Shown piece after piece: positions 7,339 through 16,238 of a DNA stretch of 64,000 nt. Each line of letters opens with the position of its first letter. The first letter of the stretch is position 1. The translations under genes were made by a program, and so were the position numbers. Origin of the DNA: Chitinophaga filiformis (GTDB lineage: Bacteria; Bacteroidota; Bacteroidia; Chitinophagales; Chitinophagaceae). The stretch covers positions 124,001 through 188,000 of the forward strand of contig NZ_JAKIRP010000009.1 in assembly GCF_021646545.1 (NCBI RefSeq). Direction: 5' to 3'. Under the pieces are notes generated by a model. It ran no database searches. It had not been told where the DNA came from and saw nothing but the letters and a program-made list of their open reading frames with translations.

Positions 7339-8376
7339 TTATGGATGGTTTCGGGCTTTTCTCATCCTCTTCTCCAGCAGCTTGCCAATCCACCAGAAAG
7401 ACAATGCCAGAATAGTGAAGAACACACCTTTATGCGTACGGTCCCAGAGGTATTCAAAATATCGCGTATAGAGGTCGAGCAACAAAAATAACACTGCCAT
7501 ATCCCTGACCATCGCGTCATGCTTCTTAATACCCCAGATCAGCGCCAGCACACACAACACCGTAAATGCCGCCACCCACCAGAGCAACTGCACCTGTCTT
7601 ACATGCTGCCATTGTTCCCAGGAGGCCGAGTTGCCGAAAATAGAGATCATCCATCCGGAAAGCAGCAATAAAAGCCAGCTACCTGTCCATGTAATATCCC
7701 CCACGTGTTTGTATAAACGATTGTTACGGAACAACAGGTGAATGCCCGTCATAATAATTGCCAGCAGGAAAGTCCGGCAGGGGAGGTTCATGCCCAGGAA
7801 ATAGTCGCCGCCGGAGATATAATAGGTCAGTTTTACATAAGCCGGTATCAAACATATAAGCGTAGCGGTCCAGAGCAGGCGGGAAGACAACAATATCCCC
7901 AATATAGCGTATGTGGCAGTAGCCAGCAACCAGAACACGCCGTAGTTGCCATTAAGGTATTGCAGTGTCTTTCCCAGGTATACTACACTAACGCCCACAC
8001 TGAGCACCGGCAACAGCCAGAATAATTCCCTGTTGAGGGAGTAGTCAGGATGCTTCTGCTGGCGGCGGTAGCCATGAAAGCAAAGAAATACGGTCAATGC
8101 TGCAAATAGTGTGGAGATAATACCATCCGTGAGGGAAAACTTCAGTCGTAAGACCTCGATCCATTTTTCGTCCAGCACCAGCGACCCAAAGGCCATCAGG
8201 GCGCAGGAGATGGCTGCAATGAAGATATACAGCGTCACCACCTGCCAGTCGCCTTCCCTGATCCGCCAGCTCTCTTTCAGACGGCCGGCCTGCTCTGACG
8301 TGATCAGCGATTCGGATTCCCACTGGCGGATAGCCTTCTGCAAAAGGTGCGCTTCCTTTTTATCTACTTCTAACAT
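7339..8376 (-). CDS. DUF2157 family multi-pass membrane protein
   Basis: 345 residues. The first ~45 residues are soluble and match the DUF2157 N-terminal pattern (a tryptophan helix followed by SLITSEQAGRLKESWRI). About nine to eleven hydrophobic segments follow, with short basic loops, ending in KLLEKRMRKARNHP. It is an inner-membrane protein of unknown function. It is monocistronic and convergent with the terpene synthase, sharing the terminator between them. No catalytic motif is visible. Confidence 0.75.
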   Translation of the reverse strand: MLEVDKKEAHLLQKAIRQWESESLITSEQAGRLKESWRIREGDWQVVTLYIFIAAISCALMAFGSLVLDEKWIEVLRLKFSLTDGIISTLFAALTVFLCFHGYRRQQKHPDYSLNRELFWLLPVLSVGVSVVYLGKTLQYLNGNYGVFWLLATATYAILGILLSSRLLWTATLICLIPAYVKLTYYISGGDYFLGMNLPCRTFLLAIIMTGIHLLFRNNRLYKHVGDITWTGSWLLLLLSGWMISIFGNSASWEQWQHVRQVQLLWWVAAFTVLCVLALIWGIKKHDAMVRDMAVLFLLLDLYTRYFEYLWDRTHKGVFFTILALSFWWIGKLLEKRMRKARNHP

Positions 8377-8543
8377 ACGGGTAAATATATGTAAAAAACG
8401 TCCACCGGTTTAGGGGCATAGTATCATTTATATCAGCGGACTATAGAAATAATGCTTATTTGAGTATCTTGCCCCGCTTTTAATACTATCTAACTTAATG
8501 CCACGGTCTGCAGACGGTTATCTGTGGATTTTAACTTCCAGAT

Positions 8544-10235
8544 ATGAATCAATTGACTGATACACATCACTTAAGATACTGGGACTACCTGGTATTTTTC
8601 ATCTATTTTATTATTGTGGCCGGGTATGGTTACTACATTTACCAGCGTAAGCGGGCAAAAACCACCAGTACCAAAGACTTCTTCCTCGCGGAAGGTTCTC
8701 TTACCTGGTGGGCGATAGGTGCCTCCCTGATCGCATCCAATATTTCGGCAGAACACTTCATAGGGCAGTCAGGCTCCGGGTTTGCCCTCGGTCTGGCCAT
8801 ATCCACGTACGAGTGGATGGCTGCCGCCACACTCATTATTGTGGCGGTATTCTTTATACCGGTCTATCTGAAGAATAAGATCTACACCATGCCACAGTTC
8901 CTGCTGGAGCGGTATAACTCCACAGTGAGTACAATAATGGCCATTTTCTGGCTGCTGGTATATGTATTTGTGAACCTGACATCCATCATTTACCTGGGTG
9001 CGCTGGCCATCACTGCCATTTCCGGTATACCATTCCTCTGGTGTATTGTGGGCCTGTCTGTTTTTGCCGTGATCGTGACACTGGGAGGAATGAAGGTGAT
9101 CGGTTATACGGACGTAATACAGGTATTTGTGCTGATCGTCGGCGGACTGGCCACTACTTACCTGGCTTTACGCATGGTGTCAACCCATTTCGGGTATGGA
9201 GAGGATATCCTGAAAGGATTATCGCTGGTACGTCAAAAGGCAGACTCCCATTTCCATATGATCTTCTCAAAAGAACATAATTATTACAAGGACCTGCCAG
9301 GTCTGTCTGTCCTGATAGGTGGTATGTGGATCAATAACCTGAATTACTGGGGATGTAACCAGTACATCATTCAGCGTGCCCTGGGAGCAGATCTTAAAAC
9401 AGCACGCAGTGGTATCCTGTTTGCTGCGTTCCTGAAACTCCTCATCCCTGTGATTGCCGTACTGCCGGGTATTACCGCTTATGTGCTGTTCCAGGAAGGC
9501 GTGTTTAACGAAGAACTCCGTAATGCCGCAGGCGTCATAAAACCGGATCAGGCATATCCGACCCTAATGAACCTCCTGCCGGAAGGTCTGAAAGGGCTGG
9601 CCTTTGCCGCATTGACAGCAGCAATCGTTGCTTCGCTGGCAGGTAAGGCAAACAGTATCTCTACTATCTTCTCGCTGGATATTTATCACCGTTATTTTAA
9701 TAAGGAGGCTTCTGAGAAGCAGCTGGTGAAAGTGGGCCGTATCACGGTGATCGTGGCGATGGTGATCGCCAGCCTGGTGGCTCCGGCCTTAACCACGCTG
9801 GATCAGGCCTACCAGTTTATACAGGACTACGTAGGTTTCATTTCCCCGGGTGTACTGGCTATATTCCTGCTGGGCTTCTTCTGGAAACGGACCACTTCTA
9901 ACGCTGCGCTGGCGGCGGCAGTGCTGACTATCCCATTGTCCACCGTGCTGAAGTTCGTGCCTTTATGGATGGACCTGTCCCCATTGTATAACTGGGGACT
10001 GGCGGTACCTAATGAAGACGGGGTGTATGAAATTCCGTTCCTCGACCGTATGACCATCGTGTTCGCAGTGCTTGTGTTGCTGATGGTCATTATCACATTG
10101 GCGGATAAGAAGAGCAAGTTGCAGAAACGCGTGATAGAGATCGATACGTCTTTGTTCAGGAGCTCTCCGGGTTTTATTGTCGGAAGCGTGATTATTATGG
10201 GAATACTGGCAGCATTGTATACAGTATTCTGGTAG
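8544..10235 (+). CDS. Sodium:solute symporter (SSS family, SGLT-like)
   Basis: A 563-residue member of the SSS family with about 13-14 membrane segments, importing a sugar, polyol or similar solute with Na+. Typical signatures are LAEGSLTWWAIGASLIASNISAEH near the N-terminus (unwound first helix) and SLAGKANSISTIFSLDIYHRY in the later core. It resembles sugar (SGLT-like) rather than proline carriers. A strong terminator follows directly. The next gene on the same strand, about 800 bp away, is myo-inositol oxygenase, which makes inositol a reasonable but unproven substrate. Confidence 0.9.
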   Translation: MNQLTDTHHLRYWDYLVFFIYFIIVAGYGYYIYQRKRAKTTSTKDFFLAEGSLTWWAIGASLIASNISAEHFIGQSGSGFALGLAISTYEWMAAATLIIVAVFFIPVYLKNKIYTMPQFLLERYNSTVSTIMAIFWLLVYVFVNLTSIIYLGALAITAISGIPFLWCIVGLSVFAVIVTLGGMKVIGYTDVIQVFVLIVGGLATTYLALRMVSTHFGYGEDILKGLSLVRQKADSHFHMIFSKEHNYYKDLPGLSVLIGGMWINNLNYWGCNQYIIQRALGADLKTARSGILFAAFLKLLIPVIAVLPGITAYVLFQEGVFNEELRNAAGVIKPDQAYPTLMNLLPEGLKGLAFAALTAAIVASLAGKANSISTIFSLDIYHRYFNKEASEKQLVKVGRITVIVAMVIASLVAPALTTLDQAYQFIQDYVGFISPGVLAIFLLGFFWKRTTSNAALAAAVLTIPLSTVLKFVPLWMDLSPLYNWGLAVPNEDGVYEIPFLDRMTIVFAVLVLLMVIITLADKKSKLQKRVIEIDTSLFRSSPGFIVGSVIIMGILAALYTVFW

Positions 10236-10261
10236 TCGTTAAACAAAAGATGATATGTTAT

Positions 10262-10294
10262 AAAAAGGCGTTCTGGCAACCAGAACGCCTTTTT
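10262..10294 (+). terminator. Strong rho-independent terminator after the symporter
   Basis: A perfect 15-bp stem (10262-10276 with 10280-10294) around a caa loop, with A-run and T-run flanks, 26 bases after the stop codon. Confidence 0.9.
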
Positions 10295-10359
10295 TATTAT
10301 TGCCGGATGACTGTCACTATCCGGTACCACTTCGCTGACAATGGCCTGGGATGGTATAT

Positions 10360-10449
10360 CTATAGGCGCTATAGTCCTGCGTTACGCCTGCCATTCTATA
10401 GCGATGGCTATAGAATAGTGGCTGTAATGCTATAGTAGAGAGCCTATAG
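10360..10449. repeat. Cluster of six CTATAG palindromes including a 10-bp hairpin
   Basis: The hexamer CTATAG occurs at 10360, 10369, 10396, 10408, 10430 and 10444. The middle pair belongs to an inverted repeat attctatagc (10393-10402) / gctatagaat (10407-10416). It lies in the non-coding gap between the symporter and inositol oxygenase. It could be operator sites or a decayed repeat; there is no direct evidence for either. Confidence 0.5.
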
Positions 10450-10710
10450 GCTAAAGATTCTACCGGATTCGTAGCGAATAGGTATGCTTTAGATTGACAG
10501 CAGATCAGGATCACTTAATAGACAGACGTACCGCCACCGTCCAATAAGGGGAAGCTTATATTTATCGTAGGGTCAGCGGAAGTAGCAGCGGTTTCAGATG
10601 GGAATGGCGGGCCTTCGGCTCTCCGGTGACACGACCGGTGCGGTCAAATCCATCCCACCAACTCCGATTCGCCTGACAAACGCCCAATAGCCATTCAGAG
10701 AGGCGCCGAC

Positions 10711-10889
10711 CGCCATCCCATACTGAAACCGGGCTACTTAGCGTAGATAACCGACAACACCCAAGAGGCTCCAGAGAAGGCGCCATCCCATACCGAAACC
10801 GGGCTACTTAGCGTGAATAACCGACAACACCCAAGAGGCTCCACAGAAGGCGCCATCCCATACCGAAACCCGGCTACTTAGCGTGAAAA
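10711..10889. repeat. 70-bp tandem repeat, about 2.5 copies
   Basis: Units start at 10711, 10781 and 10851 with cgccatcccatac.gaaacc, continue through gggctacttagcgt and ccgacaacacccaagaggct, and end at cca.agaagg. The first two copies are complete and differ at a few bases; the third breaks off near 10889. No ORF spans the units convincingly. The rest of the gap 10450-10710 is GC-rich with nothing recognisable, and 10890-11031 is the presumed leader of the next gene. Confidence 0.85.
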
Positions 10890-11031
10890 TCGTCACAGCC
10901 ACTCATGCGTCCGACACCAGGGAATCTAAACCGAAATTTATCCCCACATAATATTTGCGGAAATCGATTGAAATACGTAAATTGTAAATGCAGACGATCT
11001 ATTTTCTCCAACATTTCAATATCCACGAATT

Positions 11032-11916
11032 ATGAGCTCAAACAACTTTACTGGTGAAGAATTAAACCCATTACAGAGCATAGAACAATGGGAAGACGAT
11101 GTGGTGTTGCGCTATCCCGAGCCAGGGGTTGCAGAAACGGCCAAATCCAAAGAGGAATACAGGAATTATGACAACCCGGGCAGAGATACAGTGCGCGAGT
11201 TCTACCGGCTGAATCATAAGTATCAGACCTACGATTTCGTGCAGGAGAAGAAGAAAGAGTTCCTGGCTTTCAGTAGAAAGGAAATGCCGGTTTGGGGCGC
11301 AATGGAGTTCCTGAATACCCTCGTGGACGATTCTGATCCGGACATTGAACTGGACCAGTTACAGCACCTGCTGCAGACCGCAGAAGCCATCAGGGCCGAC
11401 GGTCATCCTGACTGGTTCGTACTGACGGGCTTCATTCATGATATGGGTAAGGTGCTTTGCCTGTTTGGTGAACCGCAATGGGCGGTGGTAGGAGATACCT
11501 TCCCCGTAGGCTGCCAGCATTCCGATAAAATAGTTTATCCTGAATTCTTTGCCGACAATCCTGATGCAAAGGATGAACGTTATAATACCAAATATGGTGT
11601 ATATAGTCCCAACTGCGGACTGGACCAGGTGGACATGTCATGGGGACATGACGAATATCTTTACCAGATGGTGAAAGATCATATGCCTGAACCGGCTTTA
11701 TATATGATCCGCTACCACTCTTTCTACGCACAGCATCGTGAGAACGCCTATGCGCATCTGATGAATGAGCATGATCATGAAATGTTTGAATGGGTAAAGA
11801 AATTCAATCCGTATGATCTCTATTCAAAGAGTCCAAAACCTCCTGTAATAAGCGAATTAAAGCCATACTATGAGGATCTTATAGCAAAATATTTACCTGC
11901 TAAGATCAGGTTATAA
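11032..11916 (+). CDS. myo-Inositol oxygenase (MIOX)
   Basis: A 294-residue di-iron oxygenase of the HD-domain superfamily that cleaves myo-inositol to D-glucuronate. The six metal ligands expected from the animal enzyme can be placed: His112, His136-Asp137 (GFIHDMGK), His206 (SWGHDEY), His229 (IRYHSF) and Asp262. The substrate-binding segments FPVGCQHSDKIVYPEFF and SPNCGLDQVDMSWGHDEY are well conserved. The length is close to the eukaryotic enzyme. No uronate isomerase or other uronate catabolic gene is nearby; an SSS symporter lies upstream on the same strand. Confidence 0.95.
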   Translation: MSSNNFTGEELNPLQSIEQWEDDVVLRYPEPGVAETAKSKEEYRNYDNPGRDTVREFYRLNHKYQTYDFVQEKKKEFLAFSRKEMPVWGAMEFLNTLVDDSDPDIELDQLQHLLQTAEAIRADGHPDWFVLTGFIHDMGKVLCLFGEPQWAVVGDTFPVGCQHSDKIVYPEFFADNPDAKDERYNTKYGVYSPNCGLDQVDMSWGHDEYLYQMVKDHMPEPALYMIRYHSFYAQHRENAYAHLMNEHDHEMFEWVKKFNPYDLYSKSPKPPVISELKPYYEDLIAKYLPAKIRL

Positions 11917-11940
11917 ATTGCCAATTGTGTTTAAAAACGG

Positions 11941-11969
11941 AAAGGCAGACCTGTGATGGGTCTGCCTTT
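11941..11969. terminator. Terminator between convergent genes
   Basis: An 11-bp stem aaaggcagacc (11941-11951) / ggtctgccttt (11959-11969), with A-rich and T-rich flanks, lies between inositol oxygenase and the minus-strand dehydrogenase. Confidence 0.85.
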
Positions 11970-11989
11970 TATGTTGTAATAAAGTGTCG

Positions 11990-14920
11990 TTATACTAATG
12001 CATCGTACAGGATCTCTACCGGGTGCATGGATTTACGGCCGGTACCGTCTTTCACCTGGTGCCTGCAGCTGGTGCCGGGAGCTGCAATGATCGTTTCCTC
12101 CGCCGCATTACGTACTGCCGGGAATAATACCAGCTCACCGATCTGCATAGAGAGGTCATAATGCTCCTTCTCATATCCGAAGGAACCGGCCATACCGCAA
12201 CAACCGGAAGGAATGATCTCCACGGAATAGTTTGCGGGCAATGACAGGATATTTTTGCTGTGCAGTGGTGTGGACAATGCCTTCTGCTGACAGTGGCCAT
12301 GCAGTTTGATCTGCCTTTTTTCACTGGTAAAGAGCGTAGTTGGGAGATGACCAGCAGCGGCTTCTTTACTCAGGAATTCATCTATCAGGAATACATTCGG
12401 AGAAAGCTTCCTGGCCTTTTCTCTCAGCTCTTCCCTGACGAGGTCAGGATATTCATCCCTGAAACTGAGAATGGCAGAAGGTTCTACACCCAGTAAAGGC
12501 ACATCGTTATTGATGATCGCACTGAAGATGCGTACGTTTTCCTCCGCAAAGTTGCGGGCCTTACGCAGCAATCCTTTCGACATCCAGGCGCGGGCGCTTT
12601 CAGGATGTTCTATCATCTGCACATCATAGCCCAGGCGGTGCAGCAGTTTAACGGCCTTGATACCGATATGGGTGTCGTTGAAGTTGGTAAACTCGTCACA
12701 GAAGAGATATACCTTTTTCTTAACGGCAGCAATTGGCGTCTTTTCGCGGGGCCACTGCTTTTTGAACCAGCTTCTGAGTGTTGTGGACTGCAGTTCCGGC
12801 AGGGAACGTTTCAGTGCAAAGCCGGAAGTCTTCTTAATCAGGTTGCCCGTCAGCGGCGTATTCACCATCCAGTTATAAATACCCGGCGCTATCGTGGCCA
12901 GGCCATTGAGGCGGGTGAAATTGCTGATCAGTTTTGCCCTGAAAGGAACGCCATTGGCATCGTGATAATGCTGGAGGAATTCCATTTTCAGTTTCGCCAT
13001 ATCGACATTGGACGGACACTCTGATTTACATCCTTTACAAGCCAGGCAGAGGTCCAGTACCTCATAGATCTCTTTATGATCGAAACGGTTCTCTTTATTG
13101 GAATGCGTCAGGAACTCACGGAGGATGTTGGCCCTGGCGCGGGTCGTATCTTTTTCATTGCGGGTAGCCATGTAGCTGGGACACATGGTACCGCCGCTTT
13201 TCTCTGTTTTACGGCAGTCGCCGGAGCCATTACATTGCTCCGCATGCTGCAGGACGGTCTGTTCGGGAAAGTGGAACACGGTCTTCAGCTGAGGGGCCTT
13301 CTGTCCGGGTTCATACCGCAGCATGCTGTTCATGCTCGGCGTATCAACGATCTTATTCGGATTGAAGATATTTTCCGGGTCCCACGTATACTTCAGCTCA
13401 CGCAGAAGGGCATAGTTTTTCTCCCCGATCATCTGGCGGATGAATTCACCACGCAGACGGCCGTCGCCATGTTCTCCACTGAGGGAGCCTTTATATTTCT
13501 TTACGAGGGTAGCTATTTCTTCTGCGATCTTCCTGAACAGGCGATTGCCTTCTTCCGTTTTCAGGTTGATGATGGGACGGAGGTGGATCTCACCACTACC
13601 GGCATGCGCATAGTGAACGCTGTACAGGCCATATTGCTTCAGGATATCGTTAAAATCGCGGATATAAGCGGGGAGGTCGTAGATATCAATAGCGGTATCC
13701 TCAATCACGGGAACAGCTTTTTCGTCGCCCGGCAGGTTACTCAGCAGCCCCAGGCCGGCTTTACGCAGTGTCCAGATCTTTTTGGTGTCATCACCAAACA
13801 GCAGGGGGAAGTGATAACCCAGTCCGGCTGCCTGCAACTCTACAATAAGGCGGTTGGCCACTTCTGTGATGGCGTCCCGGTTATCCCGGCAGAATTCCAC
13901 CACGAGGATGGCGCCAGGATCGCCCTGTACAAAGAAGCGGTTCTTGCTCTGCTCAATATTGTCTTTGGTACATTCCAGTATGTAGTGGTCGATCAGTTCA
14001 CTGGCACTGGGTTTATATTGCATAGCAATAATATTAGCGCGCAGGGACTCGTCGATGCTGTTGAAGTGTATGCAGAGCAACCCGGTTTCTTTGGGTGGCA
14101 GTGGCGATATATTCAGTTTGATCTCTGTCAGGAAGGCGAGGGTACCTTCAGAACCGGCAATGAGTTTACAGAAGTTGAAATCTTCTTTACCGGCAGTGAA
14201 GGGGGCTGTTTCCAGCAGCAGGTCGATAGCATACCCTGTATTACGGCGGGTGATGCTGGGTTTGGGAAATTCCCTGCGGATCTCCTCCTGGTTGCTATGG
14301 TTGCCCAGCAGGGTGCGGATCTGACGATATACGGTGGTTTCCAGTCGGCCGTCGTTCTTTTCACAGCGGGCATGGAACTCGTCGGCCGAAATGCTGTTAA
14401 ACACCACATCTGACCCGTCGCTGAGGATGGCCTTTACTTCCAGCAGGTGTTCGCGGGTGCTGCCGTATACCACCGAGTTGGACCCACAGGAGTTATTGCC
14501 GACCATTCCCCCTATCATCGCCCTGTTGGCGGTAGAGGTTTCTGGTCCGAAGTAGAAGCCATAAGGTTTCAGGAACATGTTCAGCTCGTCTCTGATGACG
14601 CCTGGCTGTACCCTTACCCAATGTTCTTCCGTATTGATTTCCAGTATCTTAGTGAAAGTTCTTGAAACATCTACTATAATCCCGTTTCCGACTACCTGTC
14701 CTGCGAGGGAGGTACCGGCAGTACGGGGGATGAGCGAGGTTTTATTGGCGCGGGCGAAAGCGATCAATGTCTTTATATCCTGTTCATTTGCCGGGATCGC
14801 CACGGCCAGTGGCATTTCACGGTAGGCTGATGCATCGGTGGCGTATAGGGTACGCATGGTGTCATCGTCATATAGTGTACCCGTCAGATCACGGGCCAAT
14901 CCCCTAAGCTTATCTCGCAT
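11990..14920 (-). CDS. FAD-linked oxidase fused to Fe-S / CCG oxidoreductase (YdiJ-like)
   Basis: A 976-residue single-chain D-2-hydroxyacid dehydrogenase. In order, it has a PCMH-type FAD domain (about 35-225, with PRTAGTSLAGQVVGNG and GGMVGNNSCGSNSVVYG), the GlcD/Dld-type C-terminal domain (about 260-530, with SGEHGDGRLRGEF), a ferredoxin-like segment CLACKGCKSECPSNVDMAKLK (about 620-640), and a cysteine-rich CCG domain ending with SGCCGMAGSFGYEKEHY (about 905). This architecture matches YdiJ, a D-2-hydroxyglutarate dehydrogenase in Escherichia coli. D-lactate or glycolate cannot be excluded as substrate. There is no signal peptide. It is convergent with inositol oxygenase. Confidence 0.9.
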   Translation of the reverse strand: MRDKLRGLARDLTGTLYDDDTMRTLYATDASAYREMPLAVAIPANEQDIKTLIAFARANKTSLIPRTAGTSLAGQVVGNGIIVDVSRTFTKILEINTEEHWVRVQPGVIRDELNMFLKPYGFYFGPETSTANRAMIGGMVGNNSCGSNSVVYGSTREHLLEVKAILSDGSDVVFNSISADEFHARCEKNDGRLETTVYRQIRTLLGNHSNQEEIRREFPKPSITRRNTGYAIDLLLETAPFTAGKEDFNFCKLIAGSEGTLAFLTEIKLNISPLPPKETGLLCIHFNSIDESLRANIIAMQYKPSASELIDHYILECTKDNIEQSKNRFFVQGDPGAILVVEFCRDNRDAITEVANRLIVELQAAGLGYHFPLLFGDDTKKIWTLRKAGLGLLSNLPGDEKAVPVIEDTAIDIYDLPAYIRDFNDILKQYGLYSVHYAHAGSGEIHLRPIINLKTEEGNRLFRKIAEEIATLVKKYKGSLSGEHGDGRLRGEFIRQMIGEKNYALLRELKYTWDPENIFNPNKIVDTPSMNSMLRYEPGQKAPQLKTVFHFPEQTVLQHAEQCNGSGDCRKTEKSGGTMCPSYMATRNEKDTTRARANILREFLTHSNKENRFDHKEIYEVLDLCLACKGCKSECPSNVDMAKLKMEFLQHYHDANGVPFRAKLISNFTRLNGLATIAPGIYNWMVNTPLTGNLIKKTSGFALKRSLPELQSTTLRSWFKKQWPREKTPIAAVKKKVYLFCDEFTNFNDTHIGIKAVKLLHRLGYDVQMIEHPESARAWMSKGLLRKARNFAEENVRIFSAIINNDVPLLGVEPSAILSFRDEYPDLVREELREKARKLSPNVFLIDEFLSKEAAAGHLPTTLFTSEKRQIKLHGHCQQKALSTPLHSKNILSLPANYSVEIIPSGCCGMAGSFGYEKEHYDLSMQIGELVLFPAVRNAAEETIIAAPGTSCRHQVKDGTGRKSMHPVEILYDALV

Positions 14921-15022
14921 ATTATTAAACTTCCCTTTTCAGAGAGTAAAATTAATATTTAGAAAATTGGGACACAACTACAATTCGAATTAAGTTCCAT
15001 TTTAGGCCGCATGCCTACAGCA

Positions 15023-15931
15023 TCAGAATAAGCTATTCTGCTGGGCAATGAACGTTGGTTTCTGCAACTGTATGCCGCACACCTCTTTAAACTTGTCTAC
15101 CAGGTAGACGGTCAGTTCAGGAGAATAAGCCTCATCATGCATGTGCATGAAGAAATACAGCTCCTGCAGTCCATGTTGCAACCAGTAGTGCATACGGTTC
15201 ACCCAATCGTCGATACGGACGTAATCGGTAGGGTGGAGGCTGTTGCCTACAAAACGGATAAAGGCTTTCGCAATGGGCATGTACATGTGGGCACAATCAC
15301 GGCGGCCTGAGGTATCGGTAATGATGGCGCCCACGTTGAGCTGCTGCAGGGTGCTGAATAGTTCGTCCCTGATGCTGGCATCGCTGTACCAGTCGGGGTG
15401 ACGCACTTCCAGGAAGAATTGCAGGTCTTTCGGCAGGCTTTCCAGGTAACGGAACAGGTTGTCCTTTCTTTTGGGCGAATATTTATCGCTCACCTGGAGA
15501 AAGATAGGGCCCAGGTGGTCGCCAAAGGCGAGGATACCTTCCAGGAAGGATGTGGTCTGGAGGCTGGCATCTATGAGATTGCTGTAATGGCTGATGGACT
15601 GCGGTACTTTGGGGCAGAATTTAAAGTCCTTCCCCTGAGCGCGGACGTCCCATTTTTCTATAGCATCAGGGCCATATATCTTGTAATGGGTAGCATTCAG
15701 CTCAATGCTGTTGTAATGATGCACATACTCATCCAGGAAGTTGGCTTCTTTAGTGCCTTTGGGATAGATCTTGCCGATCCATTCCTTGCGGCCCCATTTA
15801 GCACAACCCAGATAGATCTTTGGTTGCTTAACAGGTTTCCCCTTGAGGGCTTTTTTATTAAAGGCCGGTTCAGCCGGCAGTTTGAAGTCTATTTCGTCCA
15901 GCAGGGCCGGATCAACACGACCAAAATCCAT
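15023..15931 (-). CDS. DUF72 family protein (YecE-like)
   Basis: 302 residues with the TIM-barrel DUF72 pattern: KIYLGCAKWGRKEWIGKIYP near residue 38, then YNSIELNATHYKI, FKFCPKVPQSISH, FLQVSDKYSPKR, FFLEVRHPDWY and a C-terminal LYFFMHMHDEAYSPELTVYL. The family is widespread and its biochemical role is not established. A ~35-residue N-terminal extension rich in Lys and Pro precedes the domain. The gene is single, transcribed away from glgA. Confidence 0.88.
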   Translation of the reverse strand: MDFGRVDPALLDEIDFKLPAEPAFNKKALKGKPVKQPKIYLGCAKWGRKEWIGKIYPKGTKEANFLDEYVHHYNSIELNATHYKIYGPDAIEKWDVRAQGKDFKFCPKVPQSISHYSNLIDASLQTTSFLEGILAFGDHLGPIFLQVSDKYSPKRKDNLFRYLESLPKDLQFFLEVRHPDWYSDASIRDELFSTLQQLNVGAIITDTSGRRDCAHMYMPIAKAFIRFVGNSLHPTDYVRIDDWVNRMHYWLQHGLQELYFFMHMHDEAYSPELTVYLVDKFKEVCGIQLQKPTFIAQQNSLF

Positions 15932-16238
15932 AATAAGTGAATCTTTTGCCGAAGGTAATGCATTATGCTTTTACATGAAGCATTCCGCATTCCGGGGCCT
16001 GCCTGCCCCATATGAGGGGATAATGGGACAATGACAGAAACCTAACTGTAACGGGGGGATTAAAAAAACGCTTGTTTAAATGTGACGTTATATAAAGAGA
16101 TTGCTTTAAATTACACCACACTTCAGGATTCAGATCAGCAGCGTATTGCAGGATGGGCGCAGCCAAATAAAGTTTGGTGAATCCTTTGTAATATGCTTTT
16201 TCCAAGGTAATTTAAAAGAACAGTTATAATCGTTTAGC
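15932..16238. other. Divergent intergenic region between DUF72 gene and glgA
   Basis: 307 bp holding the promoters of two divergent genes. No good TAnnTTTG box is seen. A short imperfect palindrome, atgcttttacatgaagcat, lies near 15963. An 80-codon minus-strand ORF (15963-16205) has no recognisable family and is not called. Confidence 0.3.

Noticed and set aside
10562..10786. 74-codon minus-strand ORF in the symporter-MIOX gap
   Set aside because: It runs into the 70-bp tandem repeat, has no ribosome site or family, and is likely chance in a GC-rich stretch.
13076..14413. 445-codon plus-strand frame opposite the FAD/Fe-S dehydrogenase
   Set aside because: A shadow of a well-supported gene; the translation has no family features.
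15963..16205. 80-codon ORF upstream of glgA on the minus strand
   Set aside because: It sits in a divergent promoter region, has no recognisable features and no supporting start signal.
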